Source: an uncultured Lachnospiraceae bacterium
GTDB lineage: Bacteria > Bacillota > Clostridia > Lachnospirales > Lachnospiraceae
DNA: 64,000 nucleotides
Assembly: GCA_947629385.1 (NCBI GenBank)
Contig: CANRDO010000013.1
Coordinates: forward strand, 1-64,000
Reading direction: 5' to 3'
In this document: positions 28,303 to 38,114 of the stretch, in pieces
How the letters are laid out: each line of letters begins with the position of its first letter
How positions within the stretch are numbered: the stretch's first letter is position 1
The notes under the pieces: model-generated
Database searches by the model: none
What the model was told of the DNA's origin: nothing
What the model saw: the letters and a program-made list of their open reading frames with translations, nothing else
Translations under genes and position numbers: made by a program

Positions 28303-29577
28303 ATGATACAGGCGGTAGTAGGAGCAAACTGGGGCGACGAGGGAAAGGGCAAGATCACGGATATGCTCGCGGAGAAGGCGGACATCATCGTGCGCTTTCA
28401 AGGCGGCGCGAATGCGGGCCACACGATTGTGAACAATTATGGGAAATTTGCGCTGCATGCGCTTCCGTCGGGCGTGTTCTACGGGCACACGACGAGCGTG
28501 ATCGGCAATGGCGTGGCGCTCAATATCCCGACATTGTGCGGCGAGGTGAAGAGCATTGTGGACCGCGGCGTCCCGATGCCGAAAATTCTTGTGTCTGACC
28601 GTGCGCAGATCGTGATGTCCTATCACGTCCTGTTCGATCAGTACGAGGAGGAACGGCTCGGCGGCAAGTCCTTCGGCTCGACGAAATCCGGCATTGCGCC
28701 GTTTTATTCGGACAAATTTGCGAAGATAGGCTTCCAGGTGAGCGAGCTGTTCGATGAGGATACGCTGAAGGAGAAGGTACAGCGCATCTGCGAGCTCAAG
28801 AATCCAATCCTGGAGCATCTGTACCACAAGCCGCTGCTGACGCCGGAGGCGCTGCTTGAGGAGTTGAGAGGTTACCGTGAGATGATCGAACCGTTTGTCT
28901 GCGATACCTCCGCGTTTTTGTATCAGGCGGTAAAGGAAGGCAAAAACATCCTTCTGGAAGGCCAGCTCGGGTCCCTGAAGGATCCGGACCACGGGATCTA
29001 CCCGATGGTGACATCTTCCTCTACGCTTGCAGGCTATGGAGCTGTCGGAGCTGGGATTCCTCCATATGAGATCAAGAAGGTAATCACGGTCTGCAAGGCC
29101 TATTCAAGTGCGGTAGGCGCGGGCGCGTTTGTCAGCGAACTCTTCGGCGAGGAGGCGGAGGAGCTGCGCAGACGCGGCGGCGACGGCGGCGAGTACGGTG
29201 CGCTGACCGGCCGGCCGAGAAGAGTGGGCTGGTTTGACTGCGTGGCGTCCAAGTACGGCTGCCGCCTGCAGGGGGCGACGGATGTGGCGTTCACAGTGCT
29301 CGATGTGCTCGGCTATCTCGATGAGATTCCGGTGTGTGTGGGTTACGAGATCGACGGGGATGTGACGACGGAGTTCCCGACGACGGCGTTTTTAGAGAGA
29401 GCAAAGCCGGTGCTGAAGGTTCTGCCCGGTTGGAAGTGCAATATTCGCGGAATCCGCAAATATGAAGATATTCCGGAGAACTGCCGGAAGTACATCGAGT
29501 TCGTGGAGGAGCAGATCGGTTTCCCGATCACGATGGTTTCAAACGGTCCGGGAAGAGAGGATATCATTTATCGTTAG
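28303..29577 (+). CDS. purA: Adenylosuccinate synthetase PurA
   Basis: PurA converts IMP to adenylosuccinate with GTP and aspartate. VVGANWGDEGKGKITDML is the N-terminal P-loop, with FQGGANAGHTIV close after it. LEGQLGSLKDPDHGIYPMVT and the arginine loop GALTGRPRRVGWFD follow. The family norm in the third motif is GAQG, while this protein has EGQLGSLKD, a known variant. Length is 424 residues. ATG 28303 follows GGAGG by 8 nt. A 160-nt gap separates it from purB. Confidence 0.95.
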   Translation: MIQAVVGANWGDEGKGKITDMLAEKADIIVRFQGGANAGHTIVNNYGKFALHALPSGVFYGHTTSVIGNGVALNIPTLCGEVKSIVDRGVPMPKILVSDRAQIVMSYHVLFDQYEEERLGGKSFGSTKSGIAPFYSDKFAKIGFQVSELFDEDTLKEKVQRICELKNPILEHLYHKPLLTPEALLEELRGYREMIEPFVCDTSAFLYQAVKEGKNILLEGQLGSLKDPDHGIYPMVTSSSTLAGYGAVGAGIPPYEIKKVITVCKAYSSAVGAGAFVSELFGEEAEELRRRGGDGGEYGALTGRPRRVGWFDCVASKYGCRLQGATDVAFTVLDVLGYLDEIPVCVGYEIDGDVTTEFPTTAFLERAKPVLKVLPGWKCNIRGIRKYEDIPENCRKYIEFVEEQIGFPITMVSNGPGREDIIYR

Positions 29578-29580
29578 GCG

Positions 29581-30810
29581 TCAGATCATCCAGATCGGAA
29601 CGATCAGATGATTACTGTCAAAAGCACTGAGTTTATCTGCCATGCAGAGGATAGCGCCTGTTCCGAGTCGGAGGGGGGATTTGTCGATCACCCCGAAGAC
29701 GCGGGTCAGGCGTTTGTCGGGCATGGCAGTTTTTTTGATCTCTAAGGGGCAGAGCTTGCCGTCTGCTTCCAGAATGGCGTCGATCTCTTTGGCGTCGCGA
29801 TCCCGATAGAAATAGAGGTACGGCTCCAGCCCTGCATTTTGGTAGCTCTTTACGATCTCCGATATGGTGAAATTTTCCAGAAGCGCGCCGTTCATGGCGC
29901 CGCTTTCAGCTACCTCAGGGGAAGACCAGCGCGTAAGGTAACAGACCAGGCCGGTATCGTAGAAGTACAGCTTTGGTGTTTTGAGAGTGCGTTTGAGGAC
30001 GTTGTTGGAGTAGGGATGCAGCAAAAAGATGATCCCAAGGGTCTCCAGAATATTGATCCACATCTTCGAAGTCTGGATGTCGATGTCCGCGTCTTCCGCC
30101 AGAGCATGATAATTCAGAAGCTGGGAGCAGCGTGCCGCGACGGCGGTGACGAAGCGGTTGAACTTCAGGGCGTCCACGCTGCCGGAAAGCTCCCGGACGT
30201 CCCGCTCCATATAAGTGGAGAGGTACGACGAATAGAAGATATTTCGGTCAGGCGTCTGTCCGCTGACAAGTCCCGGCATGGAGCCCTTCCACAGGCGATG
30301 AAAGAGCTCCGGTGCGGAGACAGGCCGGAGCTGTGCCTGTTCTGCAAGCAGTCGTTCCATATCCGTTGTGAAAGGTACGCAGGGAGCGCCGGTGATCTCA
30401 CGCTGAGACAGTGGCGACATGTGCAGCAAAGCCACACGTCCAGCCAGAGATTCCTGTACGCCTCGCATGAGGCGGAAGATCTGCGAGCCGGTCATCCAGA
30501 AATCACCTGGATTGTGATACCTGTCAATGTGAATCTTGATATAGGTGAACAGCTCCGGGGCGTATTGCACTTCGTCGATCAGCACCGGCGGTTTGTGAAG
30601 CTGTAAAAAGAGAGCCGGATCGTTCTTCGCCATGTCGCGGTCTGCAAGATCGTCGAGCGTCACGTATTGACGTCCGATATTTTCTTTCTGGGCCAGCTTT
30701 TGCAGCATGGTCGTCTTGCCTGCCTGACGGGGGCCGGTCAGCAGGATCGCAGAGAAAGATCTGCTCAGCTCCAGAATGCGGTCTTCCATATGTCGACAGA
30801 TATATTCCAT
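29581..30810 (-). CDS. AAA-type ATPase with DUF4143 domain
   Basis: The 409-residue protein has Walker A LLTGPRQAGKTTML near residue 24, Walker B PVLIDEVQYAPEL, and sensor-like FWMTGSQIFRLM. The C-terminal DUF4143 domain carries a PD-(D/E)xK-like stretch, KEIDAILEADGKLCPLEIKK. The family is widespread in bacteria and archaea with no settled function; links to nucleic-acid or toxin systems have been suggested. It converges on purA with only 3 nt between stops. The ATG at 30810 follows AGGTGAT. A 206-nt AT-rich gap lies upstream, where I see no gene. Confidence 0.88.
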   Translation of the reverse strand: MEYICRHMEDRILELSRSFSAILLTGPRQAGKTTMLQKLAQKENIGRQYVTLDDLADRDMAKNDPALFLQLHKPPVLIDEVQYAPELFTYIKIHIDRYHNPGDFWMTGSQIFRLMRGVQESLAGRVALLHMSPLSQREITGAPCVPFTTDMERLLAEQAQLRPVSAPELFHRLWKGSMPGLVSGQTPDRNIFYSSYLSTYMERDVRELSGSVDALKFNRFVTAVAARCSQLLNYHALAEDADIDIQTSKMWINILETLGIIFLLHPYSNNVLKRTLKTPKLYFYDTGLVCYLTRWSSPEVAESGAMNGALLENFTISEIVKSYQNAGLEPYLYFYRDRDAKEIDAILEADGKLCPLEIKKTAMPDKRLTRVFGVIDKSPLRLGTGAILCMADKLSAFDSNHLIVPIWMI

Positions 30811-31016
30811 TGCATATCACCTGATTTCTTTTCAAAGTCTGTTTTTATCCTTTCCCTATTTTACCCGAAGAAATGCATATCGTCAAGAAAAATGCGGCAG
30901 ATTTTTAGAAACAACAAAAATTTGCCGGAATCATAATTCATTTTCGATACAGGCCGACGATCCCGATAATTTATACCTCGATAATTTTATGAAAGGGGAA
31001 TTTTACATATATATGA

Positions 31017-31634
31017 TTATGAAATATGGTGATTTGTGAGCATTGCTTCCAGCTCAGCCATCGCCTGCGCCGGATCATGGAATACGATCCCGCGGAACCC
31101 GAGCCGGCGGGCTGCTTTTATGTTGACGGCGGAATCGTCGAAGAAGACGGATTCCTCCGGGCGGATCGAGGGGCAGCGCTTAAGCAGGGACGCAAAGATT
31201 TCCGGCTCCGGTTTGACCTGCTTCACCTCGTAGGAAAATAAGCCGCCATCCATGAGCGGAAGGAAGTCGAGCGCGTCGCATGTCTGTCTAAGCATGTAAC
31301 TGGAATAATTTGAGAGATAGTAGACCTTGAAGCCGCGATCCTGAAGGCTGCGGATCAGGCCGCAGGCGTAATCTCGTCTGCGGATGGTACGGCGCGCGCC
31401 GCTAAATACGGTCAGAATATCGGCCGCGTATTCGGGCGCGGCGGAAGTCATCATGGCTGTGATCTCATCTATGGAGAGCGCCTCGCGGTCGAGCTCGCTC
31501 CATGCCGCGCTGAGGAAGGTGGCTTTCGCGATCGTGGTCTCTTTTTCTGCCGGGAAGCGGAAGCCTTCAAGATAGGTCTTCCAGTCGTAATCGACCAGCA
31601 CGCCGCCGATGTCGAAGATGATGTTCTGTATCAT
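31017..31634 (-). CDS. HAD-family hydrolase (beta-phosphoglucomutase/phosphatase-like)
   Basis: The 205-residue protein begins MIQNIIFDIGGVLVDYDW, a HAD motif I in which the second Asp of DxD is replaced by Gly (DIGGV), as in epoxide-hydrolase/YihX-type members. Motif II is VYYLSNYSS, motif III is KQVKPEPEIF with the catalytic Lys, and motif IV is VFFDDSAVNI. The substrate is probably a small phosphorylated metabolite and cannot be named. It is transcribed leftward and alone. Confidence 0.88.
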   Translation of the reverse strand: MIQNIIFDIGGVLVDYDWKTYLEGFRFPAEKETTIAKATFLSAAWSELDREALSIDEITAMMTSAAPEYAADILTVFSGARRTIRRRDYACGLIRSLQDRGFKVYYLSNYSSYMLRQTCDALDFLPLMDGGLFSYEVKQVKPEPEIFASLLKRCPSIRPEESVFFDDSAVNIKAARRLGFRGIVFHDPAQAMAELEAMLTNHHIS

Positions 31635-31762
31635 GCTGCAGGATCCTTTCTGATCGTTGACTTTTGTGTCTCTGTTCGGCTTTCAGGCCGGTTGCGTGCC
31701 TTTCCCATGTCGGCCTCATGCCGAAGGAAGCCTTTGCAGGCGGTGTTGCAGGCGGAAAGGCG

Positions 31763-32035
31763 TCAGCCCCGGGCGCTTTTTTTGCGCTCCGGATCAGAGG
31801 AAGCCGTATCCTTTGTCTCGGCATCCCCGTCGGGGCGGTTCCGATTGTCCAGCACGCGCGCGATCAGGATCATGCCATAGAGCAGGCAGGGGATGATCAC
31901 GGTGCACGCGATCGAGGCCATGAGCATATTGTTCGCGTTCGGGTTGGAGCTGAGTGCGAACACGAGCGTGAGAACGTACATGCCGACCAGGATCACGACG
32001 CCGAGCAGCGCGAGGATGCGTTTCAGTTTCTGCAT
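31763..32035 (-). CDS. Small membrane protein with two spans
   Basis: A 90-residue protein with two hydrophobic helices, about residues 8-29 (LALLGVVILVGMYVLTLVFA) and 38-62 (LMASIACTVIIPCLLYGMIL), then a charged C-terminal tail rich in Asp, Arg and Lys. ATG 32035 is preceded by AAAGGAG at good spacing, which supports it as a real gene. No family function is recognised. It points the same way as the HAD gene downstream. Confidence 0.7.
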   Translation of the reverse strand: MQKLKRILALLGVVILVGMYVLTLVFALSSNPNANNMLMASIACTVIIPCLLYGMILIARVLDNRNRPDGDAETKDTASSDPERKKSARG

Positions 32036-32199
32036 GTCAGGTACTCCTTTCTGGTACTTTCCTCAGATATTTCTTTCAGATTTCAGGTTTTGCGGGATTG
32101 CTGCTGTTTTCCGGGCTCTGCTGTCGAACGTATCTTACCACAAAAAAACTGCCCGGACAAGGAGCAGATGTGCTGTTCAGGCCAGGCCGTATATTTTTA

Positions 32200-32228
32200 T
32201 TGTGTCCAGCCTATAATTATGCTATAAT
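32200..32228 (+). promoter_or_regulatory. Promoter upstream of the 32333 gene
   Basis: TTGTGT, 17 bp and TATAAT (32223-32228). A second TATAAT lies just upstream at 32212-32217, so overlapping promoters are possible. The rest of the 32036-32332 gap holds nothing else recognised. Confidence 0.6.
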
Positions 32229-32332
32229 TCACTAAAATTGCGCTGAGGTAAGGATCTTGTCTCTGCCGCGGGAAATAAGCCCGGGCCGGAGAGGATTCTC
32301 TGGGATAAACAAGTGAGTTGGGAGGTTTTCAG

Positions 32333-34135
32333 ATGAGACGTGGAAAGATAAAATTGCTGCTGGTGCTGGTGATCCTGCTGGCGCTTGGCTTGTACTATTA
32401 TGTGACGCTGCCGGCGATCAATATTCATTCGAGCGGGCTGTGGATGGTGCTGCTGGCGCTGCTTTTGCTGGCGCTCGTGTTCAGCGTCGGGAGAAAGATA
32501 AAGGTTCAGACGATTGGAGATTTCAGGGATCTCAGAAGCGAGATCCGCGCGAGACGCGCGCCGAAGATCTTCCTCACCCTGTTTTTACTGGTGCTTGTGG
32601 TCTATCTGGCGGGTTCGATCCTGTCCTCGCCGATCGTGAACGCGGGCAAATACCGCGACCTGCTCGTGCCGGAGACCGGGGATTTCGCCGAGGACATCAA
32701 GCAGGTGAATTTCAACCAGATTCCGCTGCTCGACAAGGATTCGGCGGAGATTTTGGGCAACCGCAAGATGGGCAGCATGGTGGACATGGTGTCGCAGTTC
32801 GAGGTGAGTACGCTGTACTCGCAGATCAACTATCAGGGGCGTCCGGTGCGTGTGACTCCGCTGGTGTACGCGAGCCCGATCAAGTGGTTCACGAACCGCA
32901 AGAACGGCATCCCGGCCTATATCAGCATCGACATGGCGACGCAGAACACGGAGCTTGTCAAGATTCCGGAGGGGATCAAATATTCGGAGTCCGAGTATTT
33001 CAACCGCAATATCTACCGGCATCTGCGCTTCCATTATCCGACCTATATTTTCGATCAGCTCAGCTTCGAGATTGACGAGGAGGGCACGCCGTACTGGATC
33101 TGCCCGGTGAAGAAATTCTCGATCGGGCTGTTCGGCGGGCAGACGATTGGCAAAGTTGTACTTTGCAACGCGGTGACGGGCGAGTGCGAATCGATGGACG
33201 TGGAGGACTGCCCGACGTGGGTGGACCGTGTGTATCCGGCAGATCTGCTGATCCAGCTCTACGATTACCACGGCACGCTGATCAACGGCTTTATCAACAG
33301 CGTGCTCGGGCAGAAGGGCTGCCTGGTGACGACGGACGGCTACAATTACCTCGCGCAGGACGACGACGTGTGGGTGTACACGGGCGTGACGTCTGTGAGC
33401 GGCGACCGCTCGAACGTTGGCTTCGTGCTCATGAACCAGCGCACAATGGAAACAAAATATTATGAGGTGGCAGGCGCGGAGGAGTATTCTGCGATGGGCT
33501 CCGCCGAGGGTCAGGTGCAGAACCTCGGTTACCGGGCAACCTTCCCGCTGCTTCTTAACATCTCGGGTGAGCCGACATACTTCATCGCGCTGAAGGACAA
33601 CGCGGGTCTTGTGAAGAAATACGCGATGGTGAACATCCAGCGCTATCAGAATGTGGCGATCGGCGACACGGTGCCGGAGTGCGAGCAGACCTATGTAAAG
33701 ATGCTCGGGTTGAAAAATAAGGGCGCGGCGGCCGGAGACGATCTGCAGACGGCGAAAGGAAAGATCCGGCGTATCGCGCAGGCGGTCGTGGACGGGAACA
33801 CACATTTCTATCTCATGCTTGAGGATAGCGATGAGGTATTCGATGTGCCGGTCACGGACTTTATCGATATCATTCGTTATGAGGAGGGCGACGAGATCAC
33901 ACTGTCTTATGTGAAGGGTGATTCCGTGTGCACGGTGCTCTCGCTGGACGGAGCCGCGCCGGAGAAAGTGGACGCGGAGCCGGAGACGGAAGATACCGGA
34001 TCTGACACTACGGAGCCGGGGACGGAAGATACCGGATTTGACACTACAGAGCCGGGGATGGAAGATGCCGGATCTGATGTTACTGAGCCGGAAACAAAGG
34101 ATATGCCAGGCGACGGAGATTCCGGCCAGATCTAG
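32333..34135 (+). CDS. Membrane-anchored protein of unknown function with acidic repeat tail
   Basis: The 600-residue protein has three hydrophobic segments near the N-terminus: LLLVLVILLALGLYYYVTL, GLWMVLLALLLLALVFSVG and IFLTLFLLVLVVYLAGSIL. A large beta-rich region follows, with no enzyme motif I can name. The C-terminal tail is a 12-residue acidic repeat, EPxxEDxGxDxT, present three times plus a partial copy. ATG 32333 follows GGGAGG by 7-8 nt. It is in the same direction as the two ABC exporter genes that follow after 54 nt, and may be cotranscribed with them. Confidence 0.7.
   Translation: MRRGKIKLLLVLVILLALGLYYYVTLPAINIHSSGLWMVLLALLLLALVFSVGRKIKVQTIGDFRDLRSEIRARRAPKIFLTLFLLVLVVYLAGSILSSPIVNAGKYRDLLVPETGDFAEDIKQVNFNQIPLLDKDSAEILGNRKMGSMVDMVSQFEVSTLYSQINYQGRPVRVTPLVYASPIKWFTNRKNGIPAYISIDMATQNTELVKIPEGIKYSESEYFNRNIYRHLRFHYPTYIFDQLSFEIDEEGTPYWICPVKKFSIGLFGGQTIGKVVLCNAVTGECESMDVEDCPTWVDRVYPADLLIQLYDYHGTLINGFINSVLGQKGCLVTTDGYNYLAQDDDVWVYTGVTSVSGDRSNVGFVLMNQRTMETKYYEVAGAEEYSAMGSAEGQVQNLGYRATFPLLLNISGEPTYFIALKDNAGLVKKYAMVNIQRYQNVAIGDTVPECEQTYVKMLGLKNKGAAAGDDLQTAKGKIRRIAQAVVDGNTHFYLMLEDSDEVFDVPVTDFIDIIRYEEGDEITLSYVKGDSVCTVLSLDGAAPEKVDAEPETEDTGSDTTEPGTEDTGFDTTEPGMEDAGSDVTEPETKDMPGDGDSGQI
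33977..34107 (+). repeat. 36-bp tandem repeat in the 3' end of the 32333 gene
   Basis: Three full 36-bp units (33977-34012, 34013-34048, 34049-34084) and a partial fourth encode a Glu/Asp/Thr/Pro-rich tail. Unit differences are few, so recent slippage or unequal exchange is likely. Confidence 0.85.
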
Positions 34136-34189
34136 GGGCTGCAGACGGCCCCGCTCAGCTTTTGAGACAGGAACGGGGAGGGAGACTGC

Positions 34190-36076
34190 ATGAAAGAAGC
34201 TGCGAATTTGAAGGATCATATTTACACGAAATATACAATGCTCTTGCTCTTCCTGCGGGGGAGCAAGAGATTTTTCACTATGAGCATACTGGCTTCGGCA
34301 GTGGTGGCGGCGCTCGACATGGTGACGCCGCAGGTCATCCGCATTGTGGTGGACGGCTGCCTGAGCGAGCAGACGGAGACTCTGCCGGGCGTGGTGCGCC
34401 GTTTTCTGGACGAGGCAGGCGGAAGAGAGTTTATCATAAGCCATCTCTATCTGGCGGCCCTGGCGATCCTCGTGGTGGCCGCGCTCACGGCGGTATTCCA
34501 GTATCTGAACAATTACCTGAATTCCGTGGCCACGGAGCGCATGATGAAGACGACGCGTGATACGCTCTACGAGCACATCGAGCGCCTGCCCTACGCCTGG
34601 CACATGGAGAACCAGACTGGCGACATCATTCAGCGCTGCACCTCGGACGTCACGATGGTGCGGGAGTTTGTGTCGGAGCAGCTGGTGCAGGTGGTACATA
34701 TCGCGGTGCTGATCGCATTCAGCGTCGTGGTCATGCTGTCCATGAGCCTGACGCTGTCGTGGGTCGTGTTTCTCTCGATCCCGGTCATCATCGGGTATTC
34801 GTATTTCTTCTACCACAGGATCGGGCATATGTTTCAGGAGTGCGATGAGAACGAGGGCGTGCTTTCGACGATCGCGCAGGAAAACCTGACGGGCGTGCGT
34901 GTGGTGCGCGCGTTCGGGCGGGAGAGCTATGAGCGCGACCGCTTCCGGAAGCAGAACAACATCTACACGGACGCGTGGATGAAGCTGTGCGGACTGCTGT
35001 CGGGATTCTGGGCGGCAGGCGATCTCGTGATGGCGCTGCAGCTGATGATTCTTGTCGTCGCCGGGGCGGCGCTCTGCGTGCAGGGAAAGCTGACCGCGGG
35101 CATGCTGATCGCATTCATCTCGTACAACCGCAGGCTGATCTGGCCGGTGCGCCATCTGGGGAGGATGATCTCCGAGATGAGCAAGGCCGGCGTGTCCATG
35201 GATCGTCTGCTGTATATCCTGAACTCAAAGACGGAGGAGGTCGAAACGAATCTGCCGGAAGAAAGCTCCTGCCCTGACATGAGTGGCGACATTGTCTTCC
35301 GGAACGTGAGCTTCGGCTATGCGGAGGACGAGAGGGTTCTGCGGGACGTCTCCGTGACGATAAAGGGCGGGACGACGCTAGGCATCTTAGGCGGCACCGG
35401 CAGCGGCAAGTCGACGATGATGCATCTGTTGAACCGTCTCTATGAGCTGCAGGACGGCGAGATCACGATAAGCGGCGTGCCGGTGAAGGATATCTCGCTT
35501 TCGTGGCTGCGTTCGCACATCGGCATGGTGCTGCAAGAGCCGTATCTGTTCTCCCGGACGATCGAGGAAAATATCGCGATCACAAGGGACGGCACGGCGG
35601 CGGAGGCAGCCGGCACGATGGAGGAGGTTCGCCGTGCGGCGCGCGTGGCCTGCATCGACGAGAGCATCGAACGCTTTTCGAAGGGGTATCAGACGGTTGT
35701 GGGTGAGCGCGGCGTAACGCTCTCGGGCGGACAGAAGCAGCGAACCGCGATCGCACGGATGCTTGTACAGAACACGCCGATCATGGTGTTTGACGACTCC
35801 CTGTCCGCGGTGGACACGGAGACGGATGAGAAGATAAGGAATGCCCTGAAGCAGTATATGGGACACGCGACGGTGATCCTGATCTCGCATCGCATCTCTA
35901 CGTTAATGGATGCGGATCAGATCATTGTGCTGGAGCGCGGGCGCATCGCGCAGCAGGGCACGCACCGCGAGCTGATCGCGCAGGAGGGACTGTACCGCGA
36001 GATCTACGAGATTCAGAGCCCGGAAGGTGCGGAAGATACAGTGGATGTAGGAAAGGAGGTGCCGCGGTATGAATGA
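34190..36076 (+). CDS. ABC exporter half-transporter, degenerate-site subunit
   Basis: The 628-residue protein is a six-span type IV exporter half fused to an ATPase. Walker A GGTGSGKST lies near residue 400, the signature LSGGQKQRTAIARM near 514, and Walker B MVFDDSLSAVD near 530. The residue after the Walker B Asp is Asp rather than the catalytic Glu, which marks the degenerate half of a heterodimeric exporter. Its partner starts inside its last codons. The substrate is unknown; drug or lipid export is typical for the class. There is no C39 peptidase domain. Confidence 0.9.
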   Translation: MKEAANLKDHIYTKYTMLLLFLRGSKRFFTMSILASAVVAALDMVTPQVIRIVVDGCLSEQTETLPGVVRRFLDEAGGREFIISHLYLAALAILVVAALTAVFQYLNNYLNSVATERMMKTTRDTLYEHIERLPYAWHMENQTGDIIQRCTSDVTMVREFVSEQLVQVVHIAVLIAFSVVVMLSMSLTLSWVVFLSIPVIIGYSYFFYHRIGHMFQECDENEGVLSTIAQENLTGVRVVRAFGRESYERDRFRKQNNIYTDAWMKLCGLLSGFWAAGDLVMALQLMILVVAGAALCVQGKLTAGMLIAFISYNRRLIWPVRHLGRMISEMSKAGVSMDRLLYILNSKTEEVETNLPEESSCPDMSGDIVFRNVSFGYAEDERVLRDVSVTIKGGTTLGILGGTGSGKSTMMHLLNRLYELQDGEITISGVPVKDISLSWLRSHIGMVLQEPYLFSRTIEENIAITRDGTAAEAAGTMEEVRRAARVACIDESIERFSKGYQTVVGERGVTLSGGQKQRTAIARMLVQNTPIMVFDDSLSAVDTETDEKIRNALKQYMGHATVILISHRISTLMDADQIIVLERGRIAQQGTHRELIAQEGLYREIYEIQSPEGAEDTVDVGKEVPRYE

Positions 36077-37910
36077 AGAACGTGAGCAGCAGGCGTATGT
36101 GCGTCTGCCCTGGTTCGGCCTGCCGAAGCTGGCGCCGTTTTTGAAGCCGTACGCCGGGATCATGGTCAGCATGGTCGTGCTCGGCATTTTCGGAAGTGTG
36201 CTGGACATCGTCGTGCCGCTGTTCCAGAGCTACGCGCTCGACGTGTTTGTCGCGAAGGGTTCGCTCTCAGGGCTCGGCGCGTTCGTCGCGGTGTATCTCG
36301 GCGTGATCCTTGTGGAGGTGGCGGCGAACACGATCTCCACGTATCAGACCTGTCAGATTGAGATGTATGTGGGGCGCGATATGAAGCAGAAGAGCTTCGA
36401 CCATCTGCAGACGCTGTCGTTCTCCTACTACAACCAGAATTCGGTGGGCTACATCCACGCGCGCGTGATGAGCGATACGGGGCGTATCGGAGGCTGGATC
36501 GCCTGGGGTCTGATGGACGGCGTGTGGAATTTCAGCTATCTGGCGGGAATCGTGGTGACGATGTTCCTGTTGAATTGGAGACTGGCGGTCTTTGTGCTGC
36601 TGCTGGTGCCGGTCACGGCCATCGGCGCGGTCTATTTTCAGAAAAAGCTGGTTGGCCTGAACCGGAAGATCCGCGAGATCAACGGGCAGATCACCGGAAA
36701 TTATAACGAGGGGATCACCGGGGCGCGGACGATCAAGACGCTCGTGATCGAGAATAAGATGCAGCAGGATTTTGAGGAGGCGACGGAGGAGATGCGGACA
36801 GTCTCGATCCGCACGATGCATTTCCGGGCGCTCTTCCTCTCGATGATCTCGTTCTCGGCTTCGTGCGCGCTGGCGCTCGTGCTGTGGCAGGGAGGCGTGA
36901 TCTCCCTGAAGGGCGTGATGGAGATCGGGACGCTCTCAGTTTTCATGTCCTATGCGCTGGGGATGATGGACCCGATCCAGTGGATCATCCGGGCGTTGTC
37001 CGATCTGGTCTCGGTGCAGGTAAATATCGAGCGCTATACGAAGCTGACGGAGACGGCCTCCGAGGTGGCGGACCGCCCGGACGTCGTGGAGAAGTACGGG
37101 GACGCGTTCAACCCGAAAAAGGAAAATTGGGAACCGCTCTACGGCGACATTGAATTCGAGGACGTGAGCTTCCACTACCCGGACGGCGAGGAGATGATTT
37201 TCGAGCACTTTAATTTGAAGGTGCCGCAGGGGACGAACGTGGCAATCGTGGGAGAGACCGGCGCGGGCAAATCGACGCTGGTGAACTTGCTGTGCCGCTT
37301 CTTCGAGCCGACCGGTGGACGCATTTTGATTGATGGGAAGGACGCGCGGGAGCGCTCGCAGCTCTGGCTGCACAGCAACATCGGCTATGTGATCCAGACG
37401 CCGCACTTGTTCTCGGGGAGCATCGCGGAAAATCTGCGCTACGCGAAGCCGGACGCGACGCTTGAGGAGATGGAGGCGGCGATGAAGGCTGTAGCGGCGG
37501 AGAGCATCCCGGAGCGCATGGGAGACGGCTACGACAGTCAGGTGGGCGAGGGCGGCGACCTGCTCTCGACCGGAGAAAAGCAGCTGATCTCGTTTGCGCG
37601 TGCGATTCTGGCCGACCCACGGATTTTTGTGCTTGACGAGGCGACCTCCTCAATCGACACGGTGACCGAGAAGAAGATTCAGGACGCGACGAACCTGCTG
37701 CTCAAGGGCCGCACGTCGTTTGTGATCGCACACCGGCTGTCCACGATCCGTCAGGCGGATGTGATCCTGATGGTGGACGGTGGGAAGATCATCGAGCGCG
37801 GCACGCATCATGAGCTGATGGAGAAGCGAGGGGCGTATTACCGCCTGTACATGAAGCAGTATGTGGATGAGATGTCATCCGAGACCTTCGGGCAGGAGTA
37901 CGCGGGCTAA
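36069..37910 (+). CDS. ABC exporter half-transporter, catalytic-site subunit
   Basis: The 613-residue partner has Walker A GETGAGKST near residue 394, a deviant signature LSTGEKQLISFARA near 498 and a normal Walker B IFVLDEATSSIDT with the catalytic Glu. Together with the upstream subunit this is the standard asymmetric arrangement of heterodimeric exporters. It overlaps the upstream gene by 8 nt with GGAGG 9 nt before the ATG, so the two are translationally coupled. Confidence 0.9.
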   Translation: MNEEREQQAYVRLPWFGLPKLAPFLKPYAGIMVSMVVLGIFGSVLDIVVPLFQSYALDVFVAKGSLSGLGAFVAVYLGVILVEVAANTISTYQTCQIEMYVGRDMKQKSFDHLQTLSFSYYNQNSVGYIHARVMSDTGRIGGWIAWGLMDGVWNFSYLAGIVVTMFLLNWRLAVFVLLLVPVTAIGAVYFQKKLVGLNRKIREINGQITGNYNEGITGARTIKTLVIENKMQQDFEEATEEMRTVSIRTMHFRALFLSMISFSASCALALVLWQGGVISLKGVMEIGTLSVFMSYALGMMDPIQWIIRALSDLVSVQVNIERYTKLTETASEVADRPDVVEKYGDAFNPKKENWEPLYGDIEFEDVSFHYPDGEEMIFEHFNLKVPQGTNVAIVGETGAGKSTLVNLLCRFFEPTGGRILIDGKDARERSQLWLHSNIGYVIQTPHLFSGSIAENLRYAKPDATLEEMEAAMKAVAAESIPERMGDGYDSQVGEGGDLLSTGEKQLISFARAILADPRIFVLDEATSSIDTVTEKKIQDATNLLLKGRTSFVIAHRLSTIRQADVILMVDGGKIIERGTHHELMEKRGAYYRLYMKQYVDEMSSETFGQEYAG

Positions 37911-38114
37911 GCTGGGAAGGTCGATGAGGACAAGAAACTATTTTCGCGAAAGGATCAGGTTGTAGGCGGATCCTCGCGAGAGAGGTCGTCAAGAATTTGA
38001 CCGGGAGAAGAATTTGACCAGGAGAAGAGAAACGTAGGATGAAAGACCGGTTTTCACGCAGAGATTAGGCCGGTTCATGGAGAAAGATGCTGGGAGAAAG
38101 ACGAGGAGGTTCAC

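Noticed and set aside
32585..35155. 856-codon minus-strand open frame
   Set aside because: It is a mirror of the plus-strand membrane protein and ABC exporter genes in GC-rich DNA. It spans two real genes and contains no domain.
34190..37910. ABC exporters as the dedicated transporter of the RiPP cluster
   Set aside because: They lack a C39 peptidase domain, lie 15 kb away beyond the integrative element, and do not carry the shared promoter boxes.
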